Source: Gammaproteobacteria bacterium
GTDB taxonomy: Bacteria; Pseudomonadota; Gammaproteobacteria; Enterobacterales; Alteromonadaceae
NCBI GenBank assembly: GCA_027484495.1
Contig: JAIXSW010000264.1
Span: forward strand, 1-6,185
DNA length: 6,185 bases
Direction of reading: 5' to 3'
Part shown: positions 1 to 6,185 of the stretch, piece after piece
How positions within the stretch are numbered: position 1 is the first letter of the stretch
Layout of the letters: the number at the start of each line of letters is the position of its first letter
Position numbers and translations under genes: made by a program
The notes under the pieces: model-generated
Told to the model about the DNA's origin: nothing
Seen by the model: only the letters and a program-made list of their open reading frames with translations
The model's database searches: none

Positions 1-1841
1 CTGAAAAGCTCGGACCAGACCAGCCCTATCACTGGTCCACCGCGCCATTATTTCCGCTGGCTGATACCCCGCTGGATGTGATCCTGGCCGAAGATGCGGC
101 CATCACCTGGTTTGGTGGCGCTGAGGGCATTTTTCGCTTTGACGCCAGCCGCATCAGTCGCAGCATTGTGGCGCACCCTCCGCTGATCCGCCGGGTAATT
201 AGCCGTGACAATCAGACGCACTTTGCCGGCGGTCAACTGGCCAAACTGCAACTGGCGTCTGACCAGAATTCACTGCGGCTTGAATATACAGTGCCCCGCT
301 ACGGCCACCTCGATACCAACCTGTTTCAGGTGCAGCTGGTGGGGAATGACCCGGTCTGGTCGGATTGGCACAATGAAACCTACCGCGATTACACCAACTT
401 AGCGCCGGGCAATTATCAGTTTAAATTGCGCTACAAAAATGCTTTTGGTGAGATCAGTGAAGCGACGCCATTACATCTGCAAATCGCCTCGCCCTGGTAT
501 CAGAGCTGGTGGGCCTATATGGTTTACCTGCTGCTGGCACTGAGCCTGATTAAAGTGCTGGTTGGCTGGCGCGTACGGCCGGTGCTACAGGAAAACAGCA
601 AGCTGGAAGATTTAGTCAGACAACGCACCCAACATCTGGAAGATACCATGCAGATGCTGGAAGGCGCCAAACAAAAAGCAGAAACTGCAGCGGTGGCGAA
701 AAGTGAGTTTCTGGCCAATATGAGCCATGAGATCCGCACGCCGATGAATGCCATTATCGGCTTCGCCCAGTTGGCGCAAAACAGTGAGTCGTTTGCCGAC
801 CAACAGCTGTATTTAAGTAAAATCACCGCTTCCAGCAAAATTTTATTAAGCATTATCAACGATATTCTCGATTTTTCTAAAGTCGAAGCCGGTAAACTCG
901 AGTTGGAACAGGTCCGGTTCCGGTTGCAGGATATGCTGCAGCAAATTCGCGATTTGTTTATCGAACAAGCGCGGCAAAAGCGGCTGGAATTGCAATTCAG
1001 TGTCGACCCACAGGTACCAGCCTGGCTGATTGGTGATCCGCTGCGATTAAGTCAGGTACTGATTAACTTACTCAGCAATGCGGTGAAATTCACCGGTCAG
1101 GGCAAAGTGGTACTGCGGGTTGATCTGGCGTTACAGGTCAATCCGCCGGAAACAGCAGCCGAAGTCTGGTTGCATTTTGCTGTGCAAGACACCGGCATTG
1201 GCCTGAGTCCGGAGCAATGTCAGAACCTGTTCCAGGCGTTTAGCCAAGCCGATACATCCACCAGTCGCAAATATGGCGGCACCGGCCTCGGCCTCAGTAT
1301 CGCTCAGCGTCTGGTGCAGTTGATGGGCGGACGGATCGAGGTACAAAGTCTGGCCGGTATTGGCAGTACTTTTAGCTTCAGTATCCGCAGCTATCGCGCC
1401 GAAGCTGGCGGGCCGGTCAAATTAGTTGCTGAGCCGCCGCTGCAGGTCAATGCCACTGCGCCAGACGGCGATGCATCGTCCAAAGGCCGGATCTTGCTGG
1501 TTGAAGATAACAGCTATAACCAGACACTGGCGCGGATCATTCTGCAGCATGCCGGCTTTGCGGTGGATGTGGCCGATCATGGTGAACAGGCGCTGCAGCA
1601 ACTGAGTCAGCACCAATATGCGCTGGTGCTGATGGACGTGCATATGCCAACTATGGATGGCTACACCGCGACCCGGATCTTACGCCAGCAAGCGGCGCAT
1701 GCCCGTTTACCGGTGATTGCTTTGACGGCGCACGCCACCGAAGAATTCCGCCGCGAATGTCTCGATGCCGGCATGAACGATTTTATTGCCAAGCCATTTG
1801 ATGCCCGCACCTTGCTCAGCAAAGTGCAGGAGTGGGCCTAA
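1..1841 (+). CDS. Hybrid sensor histidine kinase with propeller/Y_Y_Y sensor and C-terminal receiver (5' partial)
   Basis: Inner-membrane sensor kinase, open at the left edge; the frame (first full codon at base 3) has no stop upstream, so the true start lies outside. In order: a propeller-like blade (WFGGAEGIFRFD, about 105-143); a Y_Y_Y immunoglobulin-like domain (about 268-500, with YTNLAPGNYQFKLR); one transmembrane helix (about 507-569); a coiled-coil linker (about 585-710); HisKA with phospho-acceptor His at 726-728 in the H-box MSHEIRTPMNAIIGF; HATPase_c with N-box Asn at 1065 and 1077, DTGIG from 1188 and GGTGLGL at 1275-1295; and a receiver with acidic pair Glu-Asp at 1503-1508, phospho-acceptor Asp at 1635-1637, Thr at 1725 and Lys at 1791. 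All catalytic residues are intact. In this family a periplasmic ligand drives autophosphorylation and transfer to the receiver. No Hpt or DNA-binding domain follows, so a separate phosphotransfer protein or regulator is inferred. It converges on the solute-binding gene. The ligand is unknown. Confidence 0.95.
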   Translation, partial: EKLGPDQPYHWSTAPLFPLADTPLDVILAEDAAITWFGGAEGIFRFDASRISRSIVAHPPLIRRVISRDNQTHFAGGQLAKLQLASDQNSLRLEYTVPRYGHLDTNLFQVQLVGNDPVWSDWHNETYRDYTNLAPGNYQFKLRYKNAFGEISEATPLHLQIASPWYQSWWAYMVYLLLALSLIKVLVGWRVRPVLQENSKLEDLVRQRTQHLEDTMQMLEGAKQKAETAAVAKSEFLANMSHEIRTPMNAIIGFAQLAQNSESFADQQLYLSKITASSKILLSIINDILDFSKVEAGKLELEQVRFRLQDMLQQIRDLFIEQARQKRLELQFSVDPQVPAWLIGDPLRLSQVLINLLSNAVKFTGQGKVVLRVDLALQVNPPETAAEVWLHFAVQDTGIGLSPEQCQNLFQAFSQADTSTSRKYGGTGLGLSIAQRLVQLMGGRIEVQSLAGIGSTFSFSIRSYRAEAGGPVKLVAEPPLQVNATAPDGDASSKGRILLVEDNSYNQTLARIILQHAGFAVDVADHGEQALQQLSQHQYALVLMDVHMPTMDGYTATRILRQQAAHARLPVIALTAHATEEFRRECLDAGMNDFIAKPFDARTLLSKVQEWA

Positions 1842-1849
1842 GGCTTTCA

Positions 1850-1870
1850 GGTGGATCTGTCAGCGCCACC
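1850..1870. other. Weak inverted repeat in the convergent gap
   Basis: GGTGG at 1850-1854 can pair with CCACC at 1866-1870 across an 11-base loop. It lies between the stop codon of the kinase (1839-1841) and the stop codon of the convergent solute-binding gene (1874-1876). There is no T-run on either strand, so it does not look like a standard intrinsic terminator. It is the only hairpin-like element I see in this 32-base gap and could be chance. Confidence 0.2.
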
Positions 1871-1873
1871 GCG

Positions 1874-2602
1874 TCAACGGTATTGCGCCAGAATTTGTTC
1901 CAGCTGGCCTTGCTGGCGCAATGTCTCAATCGCCTGGTCAAGCTGCAGCACGGTGGATTCAGCCAGCATCGGGGAGTACATACATTGGATCTGGTTTCGT
2001 TCAATTTCAACCGCATGCAGTCCGTGCTTATTTTTCAGCAAATAACCATATTCAAATTCAGACACTACCACCGCAGTCAGATGCTTTTTCTGCAGATGGC
2101 GCAGACTTTCCGCCGGCGAATAACTGTCCACCCGCTGCAATTGGCCGCGGGCGAACATTGTACTCAGCGTCGGATAGACATAACCAAAAGTGGTCCCAAC
2201 CTTGCCTTTACTGCGCCGGCTGAAATCAGTGAAATCGGTAAAAGCTTCTGCGGAGATATACAGGTCACGGTGGACAAATAGCGGCGGGCTCCAGCGTAAT
2301 TGCGGCTCGGTGAACCACTCCGGCGTGCCGTTGCAATAAAAATCCAGCTGCCCCTGCAGCAATAAATCAGTGACCCGCTTGCGTGGGATCGCTTCGATTT
2401 GCATCGGACGATTTAAAACGCGGGCCAGTTGCTGGTAGATATCAAACAGGATACCACCGACCGGAATTTGCTGTTCGTCGGTCAGCATAAAAGGCGGCGC
2501 ATCGGCAATGTGCGGCACCCGCAGCGGCACGTTGGTTGCCAGCGCAGAGGGCAACAGCGCCAGATACGAGATACTCAGCCAGCAGCAGGTTTTTACATTC
2601 AA
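1874..2602 (-). CDS. Exported solute-binding protein, SBP_bac_3-like (orphan)
   Basis: Predicted 242-residue periplasmic protein. I chose the TTG at 2600-2602 because AGGAG (2611-2615) sits 8 bases upstream; an in-frame ATG at 2639-2641 would add 13 residues but has no good ribosome binding site. Residues 1-22 form a signal peptide (Lys4, a hydrophobic stretch, then SALA before TNVPLRV); there is no lipobox. The mature part follows the family-3 solute-binding pattern: PPFML at 36-40, a GILFDIYQQLA helix start near 50, a lobe-one segment DLLLQGQLDFYCNG at 79-92, SPPLF near 105-109, and GKVGTTFGYVYP opening lobe two near 133-144. Where amino-acid binders usually carry a Thr-Pro-Glu-Arg motif, this protein reads TPEWF (93-97), lacking that Arg, so an amino-acid ligand is doubtful. 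No permease or ATPase gene is adjacent. It starts 54 bases after the cyclase stop, probably in the same transcript. An uptake role is not established; signalling is possible. Confidence 0.82.
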   Translation of the reverse strand: MNVKTCCWLSISYLALLPSALATNVPLRVPHIADAPPFMLTDEQQIPVGGILFDIYQQLARVLNRPMQIEAIPRKRVTDLLLQGQLDFYCNGTPEWFTEPQLRWSPPLFVHRDLYISAEAFTDFTDFSRRSKGKVGTTFGYVYPTLSTMFARGQLQRVDSYSPAESLRHLQKKHLTAVVVSEFEYGYLLKNKHGLHAVEIERNQIQCMYSPMLAESTVLQLDQAIETLRQQGQLEQILAQYR

Positions 2603-2610
2603 TCCGACGG

Positions 2611-2615
2611 CTCCT
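2611..2615 (-). promoter_or_regulatory. Ribosome binding site deciding a TTG start
   Basis: The minus strand reads AGGAG here, 8 bases before the TTG at 2602-2600. This spacing and strength favour the TTG over the upstream in-frame ATG at 2641, which is preceded only by a poor purine stretch (GGGAC). Confidence 0.6.
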
Positions 2616-2634
2616 GTGTCCCCTGAACAGACAC
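2616..2634 (-). promoter_or_regulatory. Small hairpin abutting the ribosome binding site of the solute-binding gene
   Basis: On the minus strand GTGTC (2634-2630) can pair with GACAC (2620-2616) around a 9-base loop, and the stem ends exactly where the AGGAG begins. It could help keep the ribosome binding site single-stranded or stabilise the downstream message. The stem is only 5 base pairs, so chance is possible. If the ATG at 2641 were the true start, this segment would be coding. Confidence 0.25.
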
Positions 2635-2656
2635 TGAGCATAGTCCCAACAACCGG

Positions 2657-5608
2657 CTAACTGCAAACCCGGTCGCGGCCCTGTGCTTTGGCCTGGTATA
2701 GCAATTGATCCGCCCGACTCAGCAGTTTGTCGTAACTGCCGACCTCATCGTGTTGTGCCACACCAAAACTGGCAGTCACCTGCAAGCCTGGTACATCGGC
2801 ACTGAAATCCAGTGCCGCGATCGCCAGCCGGATCCGCTGACAGATCTCAACGGCGTGCGTCAGATCCGTTTGCGGCAACAACAACGCAAACTCTTCCCCA
2901 CCCCAGCGCGCGATACGGTCGATATCCCGCACCTGCTGCCGTAATAACTGCGCCAGTTGCTGTAACACCAAATCGCCGGCCTGATGGGACCAACGATCGT
3001 TGATAGTTTTAAAATGGTCGATATCCAGCATCACCAGACATAATGGCTGGCCTGTGCGTTGCGCCCGGCTGAATTCAAACGCCAGCTGTTCATCAAAGGC
3101 GCGCCGGTTGGCAAGGCCGGTCAGGCCGTCTTCCCGCGCCTGCGCGGCAAATGCCTGCGCCTGCAGTTGTAATTGCTCCGCCAGCTGGGTCTTTTCCGTC
3201 ACCGCCTGACGCAATGACTGGGCCTGCGCCAGTAACTCGGTGGTTTTGCCGGCGACCTGCAGTTTCAGCCGCAATTCCGACTGGCTGAGCCGGTACAACC
3301 GCCAACGGACAAAACCAAACACCGTGCACGCTATCAGCATTACCGCCAGCATCTGCACCCAGCCTTTTTGCCAGAACAGCGGCAACACGGTAAATTCTAC
3401 CCTTGCCACGTCGGTACTCCAGTCACTTTCCGGATAAGCCGCGCTGACCAGCAAGCGATAATCGCCAGGTGGCAAATTGGTGTATTCGGCATGATTGGCG
3501 GTGCCCCGTTCGACCCAGTCCTGTTCAAACCCCTGCAATTGTGTACGGTACAAAATACGCGATGGCATCACATAACTAAGCCCGGCATACTGCAACACGA
3601 CGCGCAAAGTTCCGGCCGGTAATGTGGCGTGCTGTAACGAAACAGCGCGACCATCCGCGCTGAGTTGCTGCACCACCACCGGCGGCGGTTTCAGGCTGAA
3701 CTGGGCCAGACGGGACGGATCAACAGTCGCGACGCCCTGCGAGGTGGCAAACCACAAGGTTCCGTCGCGGCGCAAAGTGGCAGCCGGCACCGAACCACCA
3801 TTACACTGCGAACTGAGCATGCCGTCGGCTTCGCCAAATATATCAGTATTGCCTAAGCTGGTTTGCCGGCCATCTGCCACGGCATCGGCCTCAGTTTGAC
3901 TGATCCGGACAATACCGCGATTACTGCTCAGCCAAAATGCACCGGCACTGTCGGCCAAGACGCTAAAAATTTTATCCACCGGTAAGCCGGCGGCGCGACC
4001 AACCAGCCGCAACTGGTTTTTCTGCTGGTCATAACGCACCAAACCACGGTCGGTCGCCAGCCACAACATATCCGTGCCGGGTGGATGATAAAAATCGAAC
4101 ACATATTCGGCCTGTTCCTGGCTGTGCAGATCCAGCGGCCGGATCGCGCCTTCTGACCAGACAGCCGCCCCGGTGCCGGTGCCAATCCACAGCTGACCGG
4201 CCCGATCCGGCTCCGGCGGCTGATAATACAACGCGGAAACAAACAAACCGGGCAGCCCATCGGCCGTCGTCAGCGTACTGATTTGCTGCTGCCACAACAT
4301 ATTGAGCCCGCCCGAAGTGCCAAAAAACACCCGTTCGCCGGCCAGCGCAATAGCGCGCACTTCATTGCTGGCCAGGCCGTTGCTGCGATCATAACGTTCA
4401 ATCACCTTGCCCTGACGTAGCCGGTACACCCCATCACCGTAAGTGCCTACCCAAACCTCGCCATTTTCACCCTCAGCCAGGCTTAACACCGACACGCCGG
4501 CATGCAATGTCACTGACTGCAGTTTGCCCGCCACCCAGCGATCCAGGCCGCCGGCGCTGCCGATCCAAACACTGCCGTCCGAGTGTTCCAGCACAGTGCG
4601 GACATAGTTATCCACCAGGCCTTGTTGTTGCGTCAGATTGGTAAACGGCGTTTCGCGCAGCCGGTACAGACCGGCATTGGTGCCGACCCAGATACTCTGC
4701 TCAGTGTCCTGAAAAATGCTCAGCACCCGGTTATTGGGCAGGCCATCCTGCACACCCAGTTGTTCATAACCCAGTGCACTGATCCGTTGCAGGCCCTGAT
4801 TAATAGTGCCGATCCAGATCTGTCCGTCTGCCAGCACATGCAGCGCGGTGACGGCAACATTCGCCAGCGCCGGATGTACCAGCGCAAATTGCTGGCCGTC
4901 CAGACGGAACAGCCCTTGTTCTGACCCGACCAGTAACTGGCCCTGCGCATCCAGTGCCAGCATAAATGCTTTGAGATCCGGTGCCCCGGCCAGCAACGGT
5001 ACCTTTTCAAACCTCGGTTCAGCCGCCGTCGGATCGAGGCGATAGACGCCCTGCAAAGTCGCAAACCATAAAATACCTTGACGGTCCTGCAACAGCTTAT
5101 AGACCACCCGAACCATCAGGCCATCCTGCACGCCAAACCGCTGATATTGCCCGTCGGCCAGCTGACGGACCACGCCGCCGCCTTCAGTGGCAAACCATAG
5201 TTGGCCGCTGCTGTCGCGCAGCAAATCATTAATCAGATAGCCAAGAGGCGGAAAACGCTGCCAATTTCCTTTACTGACCCGGCTAAAGCCGCCGCGGGCA
5301 CCGGCCACCAGCATGCTGCCATCGTTTTCACGGTAAAAAGTCCGCACCCCGACATCCGGCAATCCGGTGACACTGTCGCGGCCAAAAATGGTAAAACTGC
5401 GGCCATCATAGCGCGCGGCGCCTTCCCAGGTGGCCAGCCACAGATAACCGTCGCCACTTTGATGGATGTTGTTGATGGTGTTGTGGGGGAGTCCGTCGCG
5501 GGTAGTCCAGCTTTCGCGGAAATAGTCATGCAGCGGCGTGACCGCCTGCGCCGGGCTGGCCAGCAGCGCGCTGATACCAAGCAATAACATCAGGAAAATC
5601 CATTGCAT
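2657..5608 (-). CDS. Diguanylate cyclase (GGDEF) with double periplasmic beta-propeller and Y_Y_Y sensor
   Basis: Complete 983-residue membrane-anchored enzyme that should make cyclic-di-GMP from two GTP in response to a periplasmic signal. The start is ATG at 5606-5608 with GGAG 6 bases upstream. Residues 1-22 are a signal peptide (cleavage after AQA). Residues 25-630 carry about 14 Reg_prop-type repeats of the form LWxATxxGxxRxD, for example near 55, 136, 179, 263, 305, 346, 384, 472, 514 and 617, enough for two seven-bladed propellers. A Y_Y_Y domain follows (about 665-742, EYTNLPPGDYRLL), then one transmembrane helix (about 748-768), a Gln/Leu-rich coiled coil (about 772-825) and the GGDEF domain (825-983). 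Catalytic features are intact: DGLTGLANRRAF at 827-838, LDIDHFKTIND at 861-871, GGEEF at 903-907. An inhibitory I-site RDID lies at 894-897, five residues before GGEEF, so product feedback is likely. There is no EAL domain. It lies between the aldehyde dehydrogenase and the solute-binding gene, same strand. The ligand is unknown. Confidence 0.96.
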   Translation of the reverse strand: MQWIFLMLLLGISALLASPAQAVTPLHDYFRESWTTRDGLPHNTINNIHQSGDGYLWLATWEGAARYDGRSFTIFGRDSVTGLPDVGVRTFYRENDGSMLVAGARGGFSRVSKGNWQRFPPLGYLINDLLRDSSGQLWFATEGGGVVRQLADGQYQRFGVQDGLMVRVVYKLLQDRQGILWFATLQGVYRLDPTAAEPRFEKVPLLAGAPDLKAFMLALDAQGQLLVGSEQGLFRLDGQQFALVHPALANVAVTALHVLADGQIWIGTINQGLQRISALGYEQLGVQDGLPNNRVLSIFQDTEQSIWVGTNAGLYRLRETPFTNLTQQQGLVDNYVRTVLEHSDGSVWIGSAGGLDRWVAGKLQSVTLHAGVSVLSLAEGENGEVWVGTYGDGVYRLRQGKVIERYDRSNGLASNEVRAIALAGERVFFGTSGGLNMLWQQQISTLTTADGLPGLFVSALYYQPPEPDRAGQLWIGTGTGAAVWSEGAIRPLDLHSQEQAEYVFDFYHPPGTDMLWLATDRGLVRYDQQKNQLRLVGRAAGLPVDKIFSVLADSAGAFWLSSNRGIVRISQTEADAVADGRQTSLGNTDIFGEADGMLSSQCNGGSVPAATLRRDGTLWFATSQGVATVDPSRLAQFSLKPPPVVVQQLSADGRAVSLQHATLPAGTLRVVLQYAGLSYVMPSRILYRTQLQGFEQDWVERGTANHAEYTNLPPGDYRLLVSAAYPESDWSTDVARVEFTVLPLFWQKGWVQMLAVMLIACTVFGFVRWRLYRLSQSELRLKLQVAGKTTELLAQAQSLRQAVTEKTQLAEQLQLQAQAFAAQAREDGLTGLANRRAFDEQLAFEFSRAQRTGQPLCLVMLDIDHFKTINDRWSHQAGDLVLQQLAQLLRQQVRDIDRIARWGGEEFALLLPQTDLTHAVEICQRIRLAIAALDFSADVPGLQVTASFGVAQHDEVGSYDKLLSRADQLLYQAKAQGRDRVCS

Positions 5609-5612
5609 TTGC

Positions 5613-5618
5613 TTCTCC
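5613..5618 (-). promoter_or_regulatory. Ribosome binding site of the diguanylate cyclase
   Basis: The minus strand reads GGAGAA, with the GGAG core 6 bases before the ATG at 5608-5606. It supports this start, which is also followed at once by a convincing signal peptide. Confidence 0.7.
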
Positions 5619-5626
5619 GGTCACGA

Positions 5627-5645
5627 CAGCCGATAAACGCGGCTG
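5627..5645. promoter_or_regulatory. GC-rich intergenic hairpin between aldehyde dehydrogenase and cyclase genes
   Basis: CAGCCG (5627-5632) and CGGCTG (5640-5645) form a perfect 6-base-pair stem with a 7-base loop. On the minus strand, GGTCA and TGACC flank it and could extend the structure asymmetrically. It fills most of the 40-base gap after the aldehyde dehydrogenase stop and just before the cyclase ribosome binding site. No T-run follows on either strand, so it is not a classic terminator. It could attenuate read-through, mark an RNA processing site, or be incidental. Confidence 0.35.
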
Positions 5646-5648
5646 ACC

Positions 5649-6185
5649 TTATTCGGCTAATTCCCAGCACAAGTGCTTCAGTTGCAGATAATCTGCCACG
5701 CCATATTTTGAGCCTTCCCGGCCAAACCCGGCGCTGCCAACGCCGCCAAACGGAATGCGGGCATCCGAAATCGCCGTGGCATTAATCCCGACCATGCCGG
5801 CTTTGAGCTGACGCGCCAGCCGATAATTGCGTTTTTCATCCCCGCCATACAGATAAGCCGCCAGGCCGCCATCGGTCTGATTGGCCAGTTGCAATGCCTG
5901 TGCTTCATCGGTAAAACACTGCAGGGTCAACACAGGACCAAAGATCTCCTGCTGACAAATCGCCATCTGCATCGTCACGTCGGCCAGCAAAGTCGGCGGA
6001 AAAAAATAACCGCCAGCCGGTCCTGGCTGCAACGCTGCGGCTAATGTCTGCTGACACACCAGTCGCGCGCCCTGTTGCATCGCCCCGTCAACCAGTTGCT
6101 GCACCTTTTGCACTGCTTTGGCCGAAATTAACGGCCCGATTTGCACAGTGTCAATCTGACCTGCCCCGACCTGCAATGCCATCAC
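5649..6185 (-). CDS. gabD: Aldehyde dehydrogenase, probable succinate-semialdehyde dehydrogenase (5' partial, C-terminal 178 residues)
   Basis: C-terminal third of a cytoplasmic NAD(P)-dependent aldehyde dehydrogenase; members are usually about 480 residues, so roughly 300 lie beyond the right edge. The stop is TAA at 5651-5649. Visible family marks, numbered from the window edge, are IGPLI (16-20), the coenzyme-binding EIFGPV motif with Glu80, GLAAYLY (107-113), GMVGIN (130-135), and PFGGVGSAGFGREGSKYG (145-162) followed by DYLQLKHLCW. From memory, that closing segment resembles GabD (PFGG...SGLGREGSKYG.EDYL), which oxidises succinate semialdehyde to succinate in GABA and related amine breakdown. 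The catalytic Cys and general-base Glu are outside the window, so substrate and cofactor preference cannot be checked. A few extra residues sit near 47-58 (LAAALQPGPAGG) relative to the E. coli enzyme as I remember it. It ends 40 bases before the cyclase and may be co-transcribed with it. Another semialdehyde dehydrogenase of the same superfamily is the main alternative. Confidence 0.85.
   Translation of the reverse strand: MMALQVGAGQIDTVQIGPLISAKAVQKVQQLVDGAMQQGARLVCQQTLAAALQPGPAGGYFFPPTLLADVTMQMAICQQEIFGPVLTLQCFTDEAQALQLANQTDGGLAAYLYGGDEKRNYRLARQLKAGMVGINATAISDARIPFGGVGSAGFGREGSKYGVADYLQLKHLCWELAE

Noticed and set aside
78..80. GTG at 78 as the real start of the histidine kinase
   Set aside because: The same frame is open back to base 3 with propeller-like sequence (for example YHWSTAPLFPLADTPL), no ribosome binding site precedes the GTG, and the kinase family has a much longer sensor. 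The gene is simply cut by the window edge.
1786..2281. Plus-strand open frames of about 145-149 codons
   Set aside because: They lie opposite the solute-binding gene (and partly over the kinase 3' end). They show no recognisable domain and have a composition typical of antisense reading of a real gene.
2639..2641. ATG start for the solute-binding protein
   Set aside because: It has no good ribosome binding site and adds a non-hydrophobic, acidic stretch before the signal peptide. The TTG at 2602 has AGGAG at 8 bases. It remains possible, so the start is given with moderate confidence.
3928..5064. Other-frame open frames on both strands within the cyclase
   Set aside because: They are shadows of a long GC-rich coding region, with no initiation signals or domain features.
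3719..5536. Repeats in the cyclase gene as a DNA repeat array
   Set aside because: The periodicity is at protein level (propeller blades about 40-45 residues apart) with divergent DNA. It is not a tandem DNA repeat or CRISPR array.
5609..5700. Sigma-70 promoter upstream of the cyclase
   Set aside because: Only poor matches to -35 and -10 boxes were found (for example a TTGTGC element without a good -10 at normal spacing), so no promoter is called.

Overview
This window looks like chromosomal DNA from a gammaproteobacterium. The G+C content is moderately high (mid-fifties by eye) and gene packing is dense. The large 'propeller plus Y_Y_Y' membrane sensors are typical of aquatic Alteromonadales and related Chromatiaceae such as Rheinheimera or Alishewanella. 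That placement is an impression from protein style; no 16S or other marker gene is present. I see no insertion sequence, phage gene, tRNA, rRNA, CRISPR array or integration scar.

Layout: bases 1-1841 (plus strand) hold the 3' part of a hybrid sensor histidine kinase. It has the last part of a periplasmic propeller, a Y_Y_Y domain, one membrane helix, a HisKA/HATPase kinase core and a C-terminal receiver. A 32-base gap separates it from three tightly spaced minus-strand genes. Read in their own direction, these are the 3' end of an aldehyde dehydrogenase that resembles succinate-semialdehyde dehydrogenase (5649 to beyond 6185), a complete 983-residue periplasmic-propeller diguanylate cyclase (2657-5608), and a small exported solute-binding protein (1874-2602, probable TTG start). 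No gene-free stretch exceeds 60 bases. The gaps hold ribosome binding sites and three small inverted repeats, none followed by a clear T-run.

The shared theme is sensing outside the inner membrane. The histidine kinase and the cyclase use the same sensory chassis (beta-propeller, Y_Y_Y, one transmembrane helix, coiled coil) with different cytoplasmic outputs: phosphorelay in one, cyclic-di-GMP synthesis in the other. The solute-binding protein lies directly after the cyclase with no transporter genes beside it, so it may supply or modulate a signal and not serve uptake; this is inference. The aldehyde dehydrogenase may be the metabolic partner of the locus or simply an upstream neighbour. All the component families are known. 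The unusual point is their combination.
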